A stretch of 64,000 nucleotides of DNA from Lineus longissimus (lineage: Eukaryota > Nemertea > Pilidiophora > Heteronemertea > Lineidae). The notes under the pieces are model-generated. The model saw only the letters and a list, made by a program, of their open reading frames with translations, was not told the DNA's origin and made no database searches. Shown here piece by piece: positions 26,901-38,112 of the stretch. The position numbers and the translations under genes are program-made. Position 1 is the first letter of the stretch; every line of letters begins with the position of its first letter. Where the stretch lies: contig NC_088318.1 in NCBI RefSeq assembly GCF_910592395.1, forward strand, positions 3,410,001-3,474,000, in the 5' to 3' direction.

Positions 26901-27905
26901 ACCCAATTGGAGAACCTTGTTAAAAACTGTGCGGTCTGTGCGAAAGTGAGGAGCTATAGGCACGAGCCTAACCTTCAGGGTGAATTTCCTCGCAGACCTT
27001 GGCAAGTCATAGGGACCGATCTTGCCGAACACAAAAAGCAACAGTACCTGATCGTAGTCGATTATTATTCTAGGTACATAGAGGTTGAGAAACTGTCAAG
27101 TCTCTCATCTCAGGCAGTCATTGGACACTTGAAAAACATGTTTGCCAGGCATGGAATTCCGGAGAGACTGAGGAGTGATAACGGACCTCAGTATGACTCT
27201 CAGGACTTCAGATGTTTTGCCAATAAGTTTGAATTCGAACATGTGACGAGCAGCCCTTTATACCCACAAGGGAATGGAGAAGCTGAGAGAGCGGTACAAA
27301 CGGTTAAAAACTTGATCAAGAAGTCAAAGGACTTCACATTAGCATTGCTAGCGTACCGTTCAACTCCATTGCAAAATGGGTACAGCCCGAGTGAACTGTT
27401 AATGGGCAGGAGATTGCGGAACACACTTCCTCAGCATCATTCGAAGTTGGAGCCAAAGTGGTCTTATGGTGACTTGAGGAAAAAGGAGGAGGAGTATAGG
27501 AGAAAAATGACTTTGAATGCTGATAAACATCACGCAGCCAGATCACTGCCACAGCTAGGCATAGGAGACACTGTGTGGATTCCTGATAAGGAGGTCACTG
27601 GTTCAATCTCAGGACATGCTGAGACTCCACGTTCTTATGTGGTGACGACACCAAAGGGAACATTTAGGAGAAATAGGCGGAGCTTATGCCAATTGGCACC
27701 GTCTTTGAATACTGATCAGGACAGTCAGGTTGCTCCAGACATTTCAGATCATTCATCTGTGAGCAATGGTGAATCAGGAACAGTTGCAGTAGAAACATCA
27801 CAGAATGATACTAGTAATTCTGCAGGACAATCCACTCCGAGACTACCAGTTGTCACAACCAGATCTGGTAGAATTTCAAAGCCAGCAGTCAGACTTGATC
27901 TGTAG
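23934..27905 (+). CDS. Gag-Pol polyprotein of the Ty3/Gypsy element
   Basis: One open frame of 1,323 codons with no frameshift between gag and pol. In order: a retrotransposon Gag region (about residues 1-200); two zinc knuckles (Cys about 236, with CX2CX5HX4C, and about 257, with the classical CX2CX4HX4C); aspartic protease (IDTGAEVSCI, about 312); reverse transcriptase (KLDANSGFWQIPL, and the catalytic IDDILVYG at about 592); RNase H (ADASSYGLGG, about 739); integrase with an HHCC zinc finger (about 966-1000) and a DDE core spaced D-52-D-35-E (first Asp about 1029); then a basic C-terminal tail. All expected catalytic residues are present. The ATG at 23934 follows the primer site by about 300 bp. 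Fused gag-pol in one frame and a tRNA-Leu primer recall SURL/Mag-like lineages, but the exact clade needs a tree. Confidence 0.96.
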   Translation: MATAMPYQVQPPEKFNFKPDDWPKWKRRFNRFREASGLSTKSQENQVNTLIYCMGDEADDILNSITLTDDDRRSYDVIVEKLESYFLPKRNVIFERAKFNQRRQSETESVDQFITDLFSLAEHCQFGNLKDELIRDRIVVGIKDTKLAEKMQLNSNLTLTKAMTMVRQCGSVKAQQTVLRDTELGSTAEVAKVGGSDKPTSSKGGHKKPGWVKQHQQKGNPGGRTKSQWKNKDGKCHRCGKTPSHSKQNCPAKDAECHKCKFTGHYQKMCKNSKTVSEIQEEGIFLGAVNSKLHNGWVSAVKLGSTKVNWKIDTGAEVSCIPYGIYTRNKASLGKLHQPDRKLFGAGGNELQVKGVILTRLQKRDVKVDSVVYVVDGLKNPLLGQPAIRALKLVSVVESVDSESADIKNIKAKYPKLFSGLGKLKGDYTIKLKDGAEPYAISAARRIAIPLLTRTKTELERMANIGVVSEVREPTDWCAGMVVVPKSNGSVRICVDLTKLNESVCRERHQMPSVDYTLAQLKGAKVFSKLDANSGFWQIPLDPESRKLTTFMTPWGRYCFNRLPYGISSGPELFQKRMQEILEGLDGVLVEIDDILVYGMDQQEHDRRLHAVLNRLMESGVTLNGPKCEISKEKLLYLAHILDSEGIRPDPRKIKAVQDFPEPNNVPELRRFLGMITYLGRFIPNLASKTEPLRCLMSKKNSWVWEGPQKGAFASLKAELISPPLLAHYDPEKETIVSADASSYGLGGVILQVHEKGVKRPVAYASRTLNDTEKRYAQIEKEALAATWACERFSDYVLGKTFSLETDHKPLVPLLGGGKSLEMLPARVQRFKMRLMKYSYQIKHVPGKELYIADALSRAPLQRERSEADIKFDADVTAYVSAITQNLPASERRLQQIKEKQSEDEVCRQLLQYCRDGWPDRPFVRGAVKPFYPISGELTVQDGLLMRGTRIVIPMSMRLEILDKIHEGHQGTTKCRERAKHSVWWPGLSTQLENLVKNCAVCAKVRSYRHEPNLQGEFPRRPWQVIGTDLAEHKKQQYLIVVDYYSRYIEVEKLSSLSSQAVIGHLKNMFARHGIPERLRSDNGPQYDSQDFRCFANKFEFEHVTSSPLYPQGNGEAERAVQTVKNLIKKSKDFTLALLAYRSTPLQNGYSPSELLMGRRLRNTLPQHHSKLEPKWSYGDLRKKEEEYRRKMTLNADKHHAARSLPQLGIGDTVWIPDKEVTGSISGHAETPRSYVVTTPKGTFRRNRRSLCQLAPSLNTDQDSQVAPDISDHSSVSNGESGTVAVETSQNDTSNSAGQSTPRLPVVTTRSGRISKPAVRLDL

Positions 27906-28087
27906 ACTTTGTAATGAAAAGAAGTCAGGATGTTGTAATTCATAGTATTTCCATAAGAGACATTGGGTTAATATAGTTATAATAGTTATAATCTAGTTCA
28001 GAGACATTTGAGGAATCATCTCTATAGCTAAAATTTAAGTTGAGTGTTCAGTTGTTCATTGGACTTTTATAGGACTCTTTAAAGGCT

Positions 28088-28102
28088 GAGAAAGGGGGAT
28101 GT
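28088..28102 (+). promoter_or_regulatory. Polypurine tract
   Basis: GAGAAAGGGGGATGT lies immediately before the 3' LTR. This is the expected plus-strand primer of the element. Confidence 0.8.
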
Positions 28103-28241
28103 AGTATGAGACACCATACATTATGAGTCGAGTTCAATAGTCTATGCCCAGAGGGCGCTGTAATTTAGTGACTACTAATAAACATGTTATGTTTTCATAT
28201 CCGCCTTGTTTATGATCATCAACCTACGTAAATCCTCGACA
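28103..28241 (+). repeat. 3' LTR
   Basis: 139 bp, identical to the 5' LTR, followed by the second GCGTG target copy. Confidence 0.93.
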
Positions 28242-28852
28242 GCGTGGGCCAACAACTTGGTTCGGTTTGCCTGGGCTGGCCTGTGCCTGAACCAAGCCCG
28301 CCCCCCGCCCCCCCCCCCCTGCTGAAGCGGTCATTATCAAATTTCAGTCAATTTCAGTTCCTCTTATAGACTCTAGGTGGCGCAGACAAAACGTCAAAAC
28401 GCCAGAAAACCTCCGATATTTCCAATTGTTTCATTTTTCATACAAATAAAACTATATGTTAAGGAAGATACATACTTAGGGTTTCTTTTCTTCAATGATT
28501 TGAACCTTTTTGCAGTTGCGTTCAGTCATAATCATACATTTATAGAGCGTCAAAATGTAAATTTCTAAATTTTAATTTTTTTTCGACCAACTTCCGGCAT
28601 CCATAATTGTATTTCAAGATTCTGACGTATCTAAGCATCAAATAATTCTAAGTTTTCGTAGACAACTGTTATATATCTCATTCAATCCAAAATGTAAATT
28701 TTATAATATTTTGTTGTGTTAATCAAGTATTTTTACGTCACCTATCATTACTTTACGATAAGCGGCAAAAAGTAAAAAATAAACAAGGCAGGAAATTGAG
28801 ATAAATCAGTGTTTCTGGTAGCATATTAAGGATTTGATGTAACTTACTTACT
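28242..28852 (+). promoter_or_regulatory. Upstream region of MTBP
   Basis: These 611 bp separate the retrotransposon from the MTBP start. They hold a C-rich run at 28298-28319 and otherwise AT-rich sequence. No other coding exon is visible. The MTBP promoter and 5' UTR should lie here, and possibly also the 5' exon of the leftward aldo-keto reductase. Confidence 0.4.
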
Positions 28853-31800
28853 ATGGACAGATATACTATAGTGCTCTGTTCAAACTGGGAAATAAGTATA
28901 AATGGTTGGTACATGACCGCTGTCGTCGACTTCGTCCCTGTGCCCGTGGCGCCTCTTGACAGAGTTTAGTCCTGGCCCGACCGCCAACTAACTGATCTTC
29001 AGATCAAAATGTCAATGTGAAATCAAATCACTAGGGCCTAACTGTTTCTTTTGTGCACATGTCATCAACCTCTCCATCAGGTAGCACTGCTCCCTCCCTT
29101 CGCTTTGATAGGCCTAGGCCTTTTCGAAGAAGACGAATCAGCGCCAAGGCAAAACAAATCAAATGCCATGCGCACACTCGGAACCCGTCAGGCGTCAGAA
29201 GGCCTAAGCCGACTTCGGACAATGCCTAGAGACATGGCGATTCTTTGTTCAAGTTGAGCGTGGTCAGCGCCAAAACCAAACTTCTTCGAAATTGTCAATC
29301 AGAAGGCAAGACCAATGCTTCATGCATTGGATCCCAAAGACGTCTTAAATTGGAATTGGCATCATCTACCTGATCCTCATCATGTCATTTGCATTGCTGA
29401 GAGTTGTTAACTACTCTTAACAGGATCAACCTAATTAAACATACATGTACATGTATCAGGACAGAATTGTCAAATCATTATAGCCTACCGTTCTAAATCA
29501 TATTTTCAGATGATGTTATTAAAAACCTTGGTAAAAGTTTCTCTGAGAGCACTACCTGGAGGTGTCCGAGAAGTGGTCAGCTGCACCAAAGTCAGAGGTT
29601 TATTAGTTCCATTTTGATGCCGTTGGAAGAGAGAGAAGTGCCAAGTAACGAGGTTTGAAAACAAACTTTTAAAGTGCTTTTGAATAGTTCGGAGATTGTA
29701 ACTTACAATTCTGTTGGAAAATTAGTGTCCTTACTGTTTTAGTGTTTGTTTGGGATTTACCAATAGCCTACTGTATCATCATTGAGTGTGATTGCTGGAA
29801 CAACTAAGTCATCTATATGAGGCAGAAAAACCCGGGTGGCAAACTATTTAGAATATTCTAAGAGGGAAATAAATACCCATTAACCTTTTCAGTCGGATTC
29901 AAGTCCGGACAAGTGGACTAAAGTTCCAGAGTCTGGAGAAGATGAATTGGTCACATTCCTTCAAGAGATAGTCAAAGAAAATACTGATGAGTAAGTATTC
30001 CTTGCAACACATGTATTGTCATTCAATCCTATGTCTATATCTAAATTGATCTTGAAAAAAAATCTGTCTGGACACCGGATTTCTCTGCTTTTGTCGATTT
30101 CATCAGACTTTTTTGTTTGAGACAATTTGGTTCACATTTTTTGATTGAAATGAGCCAATTCAAATAAAAATTATGGAGTTGTTAAATCCACTTTTTCAGG
30201 GTGGAGAAACCGGTTGCTGATGCAATCCATGGCCTCGCTGACAATTTGCCGGACTCAGGTAATCGCTTACCATATTCCAGCACACTTCACCTGGACAAAT
30301 CACAACACTGATCTGAATGAGACTGGAGAAATTCGGTTTCACTGCTAAGTGTTGTGAAGTTCCCACGCATGATATCCAAATGTACCTCATGCAGGACTTT
30401 TCAACTTCTCCTCAACTCGGCTCATTGCTGAAGGTCTCAGCACCCAAACAAGCTGTTAAAAGTACATGTAGTCAGAAAGCTCTGCTCATGCCATGAAATA
30501 GACAATGTTGCAAGCATGCAAAAGCTTTGAAATCGACTCTATTTACTTTCCTCTGACCTGCATTTATCCAGTTTTATTTTACATTATAGCATTGATCTTC
30601 TGGACAGGAATTGAGATGATCATACCAATCTTATGTTGACTTTCGATTTACTTACAAATCTCTATCTAAATTCCAGGGTACTACGTGGATATTTTATGGG
30701 TTTTAGGAGACAATCAAGCCCCTGACATCAGGTAAAAAGATACATTTTAAGCAAGTTTTGACACAAATACTGGTATTCCACTTTAGTTTTAAAATTCATT
30801 TGCCATTTTGTCATTTCCTCTTACTTAATTGCAAGATACCAGTATGTTAATTGCTTCCAAACTTGGCTGTGGCGTCTTCAAAACTTGAAATTAATGTTCC
30901 GTAATTTGGGTAAAAAATTCTCTTTGGAAATTAATCTGAAATATGTTTTATTTATAGCGAGAATGTCTCCCTTTATGGTGCTTTGAAAAGGATGATTGAA
31001 TGGCATAACGGACGTATAACATTCGTTACTAGTAGTGTGGATACTGGCCACCTGGCGGCATCACCTTGGGTCAAGTTTCTCCAAGTTGTTATCAAGACAC
31101 CTGCTGATTATCTCATTGAGGACTTAGTCTGGAGGGGAAGAATCAATGTCACAGATCAAAAGGTTCGAGAATATTCACCCTGGAGAATCAGTTCCCTTGG
31201 TTGCTGAGAATCTAACTGGTTTTCCAACTTGCCAGGCTGATCTCTCCTGAGAAAGGATAATTTCTTTCAATAGTGTTGGAAAAACTTGTTGTTAAATGTG
31301 AAGATAAACAGCAGGCAAACATTTTCAGTTGAACACTTTACAGATTTGTTTTCTTGGAACTTTGCAAATTGCATCATATTTTGAATTCACGGATCTACTT
31401 TTCTTTTCAGACCAAGGCGTCCCTCACATTGCCAGGATTCGTTCTTCAGGCATCAGGAGACAAAATAAGTGATAGCAGTGCTGATTTAATGAGTAAACTC
31501 TTCCCCAAGTCTCCCTCACCGAAAAGGTCCCACTCTGTTAGAAAAACGCGGCAGGACAAATCATCACAAAAAGAGGTGGGAAGCTTATAAACGGAGAGGG
31601 AAAAATTTCAGTTCATATTTGGGTTGTGTACTGCTGGCTGCTTCATTTTAGTATATCACTGAAGTTGGAGACTTTTCAAAGGTTAAGTGTGGTCAAGCCA
31701 CTTAAGTGATTGCTACAAAGGAGGCACAAATATCTTTGAAAACAATTGAGGTTTTTGTTCATAGTGGTAACCAGTTTTCTTCTTCAATATTCGCTCTGCA

Positions 31801-34800
31801 ATCAGAAGTATCCCTCCTCCGAGGCTGGTTGAGAATTTTTGCGTGCCCCTACAGTTACGCCCTAATTGGGGTTTCTGGCCAAATGATTCTGACTTGTGAC
31901 TTTTCTTTTGAGTTATTCAATAACAATGGGATATATATTTTTCATCTTCCTTGCTTCAGGGTTTGTGTTTATCGAGCCGTTTGGAGTTCCTTGAGGAGAT
32001 TCCGTATACCAATGTGCCTTCATTCTTTGTCACGAACAGACGCCTGGAGTTGTATCCTTTTCAACATAATCCTGATAATATCAAAGAGTAAGATTGGAAC
32101 TGCATTGCATTTTATTACTGAAGTGACTGAGTGAGTACTTGTAACGACCAGGAAACCTCTGCGCTGATTTCAGGGCGCATGATGGCTACTTTTGCCAACT
32201 TTTCAAATCGAAATTAATGATGGAAGAGTTGCCATTGTGAAGGAAAACATTTCAAGGGGGCTTAGGGAGAGAAGGAGGGCATTTTGACATTGTTTGAGAT
32301 ATTCCTCGTGATATTTAAGATACTTTCCTTAATTGTAAGGTCATTGTTGGAAACCGGTTCAGATTCGGAAGCAGGGGAGCTGACAAAATCAGAAGTTCTT
32401 TTCAATCATATACAACAAAATAAAAAGGTGGGTATCATTTTTGCTCACCCATGTCAAAACTGAATGGAGGCAGTAGGGCAGCTACTCTGGGGTACCAGAT
32501 TGCCATTAAAGGAATGCAAGCCTACAAGCCCAGACAAGGACTGACTGCACTAACCTACTGGGCATAATATGCTTTGACCTTTAACAAGCTGTACTTTGCC
32601 CCTGCTCAACTGCAATCCCAACTCAATGGCCTGTGGCAGTGTGCTCACGACAAGGCCAGATTTCCGTGACAATCGCAAAGGACTGATTGAGGCTTCGGGA
32701 TGTCACTGGACTATCACAGCTGCAGCATACAGTTTAGCATTATTACTTCAGATGTGTTCCTTTATGAGACTGTGGTTCAGCACCAGCCAACCCAAGAGAA
32801 TAAAACCTGTGAAGAAGAAAGATCCTAATGAGAAAGAGAAGACTGGCACAGACATCTGGCAGAGCAAGTTACTACAGAATGAACTTACAAGTAAGAAAGA
32901 TTCCTGCTTTATGACACTCTCTGGCTAGTGGCCTACTCTGTTTTACCTAGTCGTAAGTGGATACTACGATCCTGGCTTCTCACAGTCCTTCGAATGAGAC
33001 TTAAAACTGAGGTTTGTTGCGTCTGGTGTCTGCGCCAGGGTTAGTGAAAAACCCCTCCAAGTGAGAAACACGAGTAGTTTGCCATGGACTCTACCTCTGG
33101 CCGAAAACAGAGTCAATAGTAGGCCAATAACGCCAGGTTGTGCCGAACATGTAGTTGCTCATATTGTCTTGGAGGAGGAATGCTCCCATGAGAATTCCAT
33201 ATCCAAGCTGAACACTGAAGAAGAAGGAGCACTCGAGTAAAGAAATGCAAATTTTATTGAAAAAGTCGTATGTTAAAATCAAAATGATTTCTTTTGTTTA
33301 CTTCAGTGCCAGAGCAGCCATTGACTGGTCCACTAGACTACTACACCTTCCTCATCCACCCCGGTGAAAAGGGCAAACTTTCGGCCTACCTTCTTCGGCA
33401 GCCTCGAGAACTCAACGGAGGCGTCGTAGAAATACTCATGAAGTGCCCAGGACCAGTTCCCATCAACCAGAGTCACACGCAGAACGTCCACCAACTTTTG
33501 AAACAGTTACCGTCCATGGCACCGGAACTGATCACGCAGATGAATGAGGATATTTTTGGTCTGCAGACGACTGTTCTGCAGAAATGGATAGGTGAGGGTT
33601 TGTTTACAAATGTGGTACTGTTGTTTAGTTTGTCATCTGTTGGCACCAGAGTCAAATTGTTGTGAGGGATGCAAATAGTTTAACTATCATGCAACACACA
33701 CATGGGCGAGCAGCTCATCTGAATCCCTATGAAAAGTTTCAGGATAGATAAGGGTGAAATTGAGATGTCAGATTGCACCTCTACTGCAGATAACATCAGA
33801 CTCTAAAACCAAATTTTAGGTTTTTCTTGTTTTCGTAAAGTTCCTCTGTTTTGCCTTGCAGCTGAGCAGGAAGAGAAAGAAGAGCTTGCCACACTGTCAG
33901 AAAGTGAGCTCTACTTTCTGCTCAACACAGTCCGAGAAACGTACATAGGCAAAGTTCAGGAAAAAATTGTATCGAAACCGACAAAGATCAATGATGTGTC
34001 TCATCTGACGTTCAGAACTCCTCCTTCAGGTAAGTTTTATATCAAAAGGGATGTTCGCGATATCATTGTTCTAACAGATATTCAAAGAGAAAGAGCATAG
34101 CAGAGAACCAAATTCTGCTTATGACTTTTAGTCAGTGTGTTGCCTGTGGTACTTTTCACTGCTCTTGTCCCATAGACAAGAATTTCACATGTAGGACCAT
34201 TGCTGGAAATTTTACCTTGAAGTTGGTTGAGGTTGCAGAGGAATTGGGATCAAGGTGTACCTGTCCTTTCTATTTACAGAACTTGACCTTGACCCATGTG
34301 AATGGTTAGAAAGATATGCGCTCACTGAGAGAGAAAATACGGAGAAGATGCAACGGATCAAATCCATGGACAGAATAGGTGGCGTTCCCCCGCCCCCCAA
34401 AGAAAAAGAAGATGATTGTAAGGGTTTAACGTGTTTTCTCATTTCAGAAATGTGTCTTATGATGTGAAATAATCCATGTTGGGTTATTTTATAAATTTTA
34501 CGTACGTGTAAAGGACTAATAGCAGAAATGAATTTGAACCATTTACAGTAGAACCTTTCTCTTAAGGACACCCTCGGAACTGACAAGTGCTGTCCTAAAT
34601 AGAGAGGTGTCCTGATTAGAGAGGTTAAATTGAATGAAAACAGCCAATTTGGGACTAGAACTAATGTCCTTAATAGAGAGGTTGTCCTTAATAGAGAGGT
34701 GTCTGCTGAGGGAGGTTCCACTGTATATGAATGACATATTTCACTATCTTACTAACTTAAGCCCTTCGCTCCTCTGAGAGCATCACGGCTAACAACTTTC

Positions 34801-37623
34801 CCCATCCTATTTCACTATGCCTCAGGAGATATAATGGTGTGAGTCTGTACCTTGTTTTTCAGCACTAAAGTTGGATGCCGCCCAATTCCTGAAAATGTTT
34901 GCCCCAACGGGTGCGCCAGTGGCAGAGTGTCTCAGTCCCATTAGGTGTCCAGTAAGTACTATTTAAGCTTCATTGGTGCATGAATTTCTTAGTCTCACCA
35001 GTAAGTGTAAAGCTTGATCATTGCTTTAACCTAAGGCAACGGGGCTACCACTGATATGGCAGTCTGCTGTTACTCCCTAAGTGTAGAATTGATATTGATA
35101 TTGATGGAGGATAAACTCATTCCTGATATCAACCTGTCTGCATCCATCTTCACTCAAACATATAGATTCTCAAACATAGGCTGATTTTACTGCCTGAGAC
35201 CTGAAGCTGTGTTTTGCGCAAAACAGCATCGAGAGCCATGTGAAAATGAAAATTGCTTTCAAGTTTTCTTTTGATGTAGGATTTCAATCAATGATGCGCA
35301 TACCGCTAAATCTTTAGGGCTTAAATGAAATGTCAATTATTCATTATTGTACCTATTATTCATTATTGTACCTATTTTCAGAATGCTAAATCGGGGCTTA
35401 AATGAAATGTCAATTATTCATTATTGTACCTATTATTCATTATTGTACCTATTTTCAGAATGCTAAATCTCGTCTCAAATTACCAAAGTACAACAGTAGA
35501 GAAGTGAAGAATGCTGAATGGCCAGAGTGTACAAAATATAACTATCACGGAATATAGTAAGTTCAGCAATCATCAATTGGGGGAGGGGGTTAATCCTACA
35601 TTTTCTTCGTGAAAATTTCTAGTTCCCAGCATGCGGCATGTAAACAAACAATGTACAAGTGCGAACTGTGCCTTTAAGGCACCTATTCCATAGAGCTATA
35701 CCCTATACTATACTATACGCGAACAATAGTTTCATGGTCATGCACCCTTTGTGAAGCCATTGTTCGCGTATAGTGTAGTATACCGTATACCTCTATGGGG
35801 AAGGTGCCTAAGAGAGAAATCTGAAGGAAAGAGTGAGAGTACCAGAAAAGCTTATTAAAGGTAAAGTCTTGGAAAAGTTACAAAACTGTATGAGATTTTA
35901 ATGAAATTCAAATTCATTTTCAGTTACAATGCATCGTCTGAGTCTGAACTGCAAGAGGCCCGCTTCGGTCGAATACGCGATCGCTACATCTGGCATGAAA
36001 CCTCGTCCACATGCACCTTGGAGCAGAAGGCTAAACCTGCAACTGTCGCTATGCTAAAGTCGTGCATTTCAACTAAACCTAGGGACAAGATTGAGTCAAA
36101 GTTTCCTAGGAATGGTTCATCGGATGATTTTAGCAGAGAGAGACGTGTGGCACCAAAAAGGTAAAGGATTTTTTGCAGTAGTTCAAGGGAAATATGAAAT
36201 TATTTAGTATATAAATCTCCAATTCAAAAATAGGCTAGTTATTTCCTGTAATTGTTGGAATCCGGTACAAATAGATATGCAGGATTCTTGCCTTGGCCAT
36301 CAGATGTTAGAAATAATTGTGGGTGGGGGGAGAGCAAATTTGGCCTACCAAATCAGCTGAAGTCAGAGTCACCCATTCTGCTTATATAAGAGACTGCTAC
36401 AAGCCTCAGTCATTTGCCCTACCACCTAAGAGCAATTGCAAAAGGAAAGAGATATTTGACAGGTCAGATCTGAGAAATTTCATTTCATTATTCTCTTCTA
36501 AATTCAACAGGTCAGCAGCTAAAACTACAGATGCTCCACCTAGTGGCAAGAATAGAAAATCTCCTCGGTTGAGTAAGACGGAGGGCGCAAATAAATCGGC
36601 AGGACTGACAAAACCGGCAGAGGATCAGACGCAAAATGATGAAGCCATCGCGGAGACAGCACTTGATAAGAAAGCTAGAGACAAGGCCAAGGCAATAAGT
36701 AGATCTGAACGACATAAAAGGGTAAATATTAACTTAAAAAAGACCTTATCACATTTGAAAGGGGAAGGATGCTGCATCTTGGTGAAAAGACCTTATAACA
36801 GAATGTATCTCTCAGTATCTATCACTACAAGCTAGCAATGTCACACACACATAGCTGTCCTGCACAATGCAAAGACATGCATAACCAGCTGCCTGCTTGC
36901 GTAATGTTTTGGGTAAGTGCATATAGCCCGATACTGCCAGCCTTGACGTTCAGTTTGATATCAACATCAAACAAGTGGATGAGGAGCCCAGACTCATTTT
37001 AGTGGCACCATCTGATTTTTCTGATGGACATCTTTCCCCTGGCCAGGGAAGTGGCTTAACCATGCAGTCCCTTTACGTATTCCTAAAGCATTCACATCAC
37101 GCTCAAACTATTTTCATCACTTTCAGAAACTGCAATCTATTGTTGATGACGTACTGATCAAGAAGGGGATGACTACTGACAACCCGGCTCACAAAGCTTG
37201 TAGTGAAAGACTGTTCAGGGTGACCAAGGCATTTGTTATGGTAAGCAAGTTTATCTCAGTGGCGAGATTATTTTCACCTCCAACAAGGGTTTGGTCAGAG
37301 AGACAACATTCACAGAATGCCAAGTCGCACAGGCCCAGTCTCTAGGTGTTTGTTTAGGCAGGGATGTCCAGTTTTGGCTGTTGTTGTTTGATCTGCATCC
37401 AGTTTGTTGATGTATCTGCCTTGGAGATGTAGCCACCTTGCACCCACTGGGTGTTGAATTTCCTCTTGGGCAATGTCTTTGAGTCGTCTCTCTTCATGTA
37501 TTTCAGGATCTGAAGTCTTCGTGGAACCTCTCAGAGGAGATGAGAAAGATAGCTGAAGAACAAGTACAGATGGTCATCGACTTTCAACTCAAGAAAAACA
37601 AAAAAGAATCTGAAAAGAAGTGA
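28853..37623 (+). CDS. MTBP: MDM2-binding protein
   Basis: Nineteen exons join in phase: 28853-28895, 29510-29652, 29893-29990, 30200-30258, 30677-30731, 30958-31162, 31411-31575, 31960-32087, 32340-32427, 32752-32890, 33307-33591, 33862-34029, 34280-34417, 34863-34951, 35459-35556, 35924-36160, 36511-36721, 37127-37240 and 37507-37623 (TGA). Total 2,580 nt, 859 residues; human MTBP is about 904. The protein works with TICRR/Treslin to start DNA replication at origins and was first found as an MDM2 partner. Seen directly: an N-terminus MDRYTIVLCSNWEI, close to the vertebrate MDRYLLLVIWG start; LVWRGRI; YTFLIHPGEKG; a KYNYHGIYY motif; TSSTCT; and the most conserved C-terminal helix, VDDVLIKKGMTTDNPAHKAC then RLFRVTKAFVMDLKSS. 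The 43-nt first exon was placed by homology and phase. The exon 2 donor (GAG then GTTTGA) is weak. The exon at 32752 is assigned mainly on phase. Confidence 0.93.
34546..34723 (-). mobile_element. 178-bp TA-flanked MITE in an MTBP intron
   Basis: It starts CAGTAGAACCTTTCTCTTAA, ends GGGAGGTTCCACTG, and is flanked by TA on both sides. It has the same length as 17084-17261 and is reversed relative to it, judged by the unequal ends. Confidence 0.85.
35317..35470 (+). repeat. 77-bp tandem duplication copying the acceptor of MTBP exon 15
   Basis: Copies 35317-35393 and 35394-35470 are nearly identical. Each ends with the acceptor CCTATTTTCAG and the first bases of the exon (AATGCTAAATC). The downstream acceptor (AG at 35457-35458) continues the MTBP frame. 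The upstream one (AG at 35380-35381) would reach TGA after seven codons. Each copy also holds an internal repeat of ATTATTCATTATTGTACCT. Confidence 0.9.
35678..35808. mobile_element. Hairpin MITE of about 130 bp in an MTBP intron
   Basis: The ends GGCACCTATTCCATAGAG and CTCTATGGGGAAGGTGCC, and the inner arms CTATACGCGAACAAT and ATTGTTCGCGTATAG, are reverse complements. Nearly the whole element can fold back around a loop of about 30 bp. TTAA/TAA next to the ends may be the target duplication. Confidence 0.7.
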
Positions 37624-38106
37624 GGGAAACTTTTCTTGGAAGAGTCACCTCCCGTTTACAATCTTTTGCAGAACTTTCATTGAAGAACTATGCAACCAAC
37701 AATGAAAGGTGTGAGATGTTGTGCAATGCATTGGCATTATTGTGATACAGACATTCATAATTAAGAACTGTGACATGGACAGCTATTAAGGAAGGACAGC
37801 ATTATTGTGATACGGACAGTTTAGAAATAAGAACGTTGTCATTGACAGCGGTCAAGGGAGGTCAAGTTTATTTATCTCGGACGGCTGTGTTTGTTTTCAA
37901 TGACAGTAAAAGACTCAAGAGGAGAAATCTGTGCCGTTCGGCTCAAGATGACTCTTTTAGGCAGCCTTCATCATCAAACAGTTTTTCTGAGGCAAAACAA
38001 CAACAACAACTATGCATTCTGTCTTGGCCGTGAAGACAATGTCACAACCTAGTCTCTTCTATTCACAATCTGTTCATCTCCATTATTGACAGGGAATTCT
38101 CTTGCA

Positions 38107-38112
38107 AATAAA
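38107..38112 (+). terminator. Candidate MTBP polyadenylation signal
   Basis: AATAAA in GCAAATAAAAGGG lies about 480 bp past the MTBP stop, before the satellite array begins. Spacing is reasonable; use is inferred. Confidence 0.5.

Larger units (their letters stand above)
23463..28241 (+). mobile_element. Ty3/Gypsy LTR retrotransposon, apparently intact
   Basis: The 4,779-bp element has 139-bp LTRs identical over their whole length and a 5-bp target duplication, GCGTG, at 23458-23462 and 28242-28246. A primer site, one uninterrupted gag-pol frame and a polypurine tract are in the expected order. There is no envelope gene. The LTR runs AGTATG...CTCGACA, so it lacks the usual 5' TG unless the boundary is read differently. 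Identical LTRs point to a recent insertion. Domain order (protease, RT, RNase H, integrase) places it in Ty3/Gypsy. Confidence 0.95.

Noticed and set aside
23934-27905. Endogenous retrovirus with an envelope
   Set aside because: No frame follows pol before the 3' LTR (27906-28102), so this is an LTR retrotransposon without envelope.
32596-32751. Extension of the MTBP exon to the left of 32752
   Set aside because: A good acceptor (ATTACTTCAG) at 32742-32751 joins in phase with the preceding exon; the upstream part of the frame shows no similarity.
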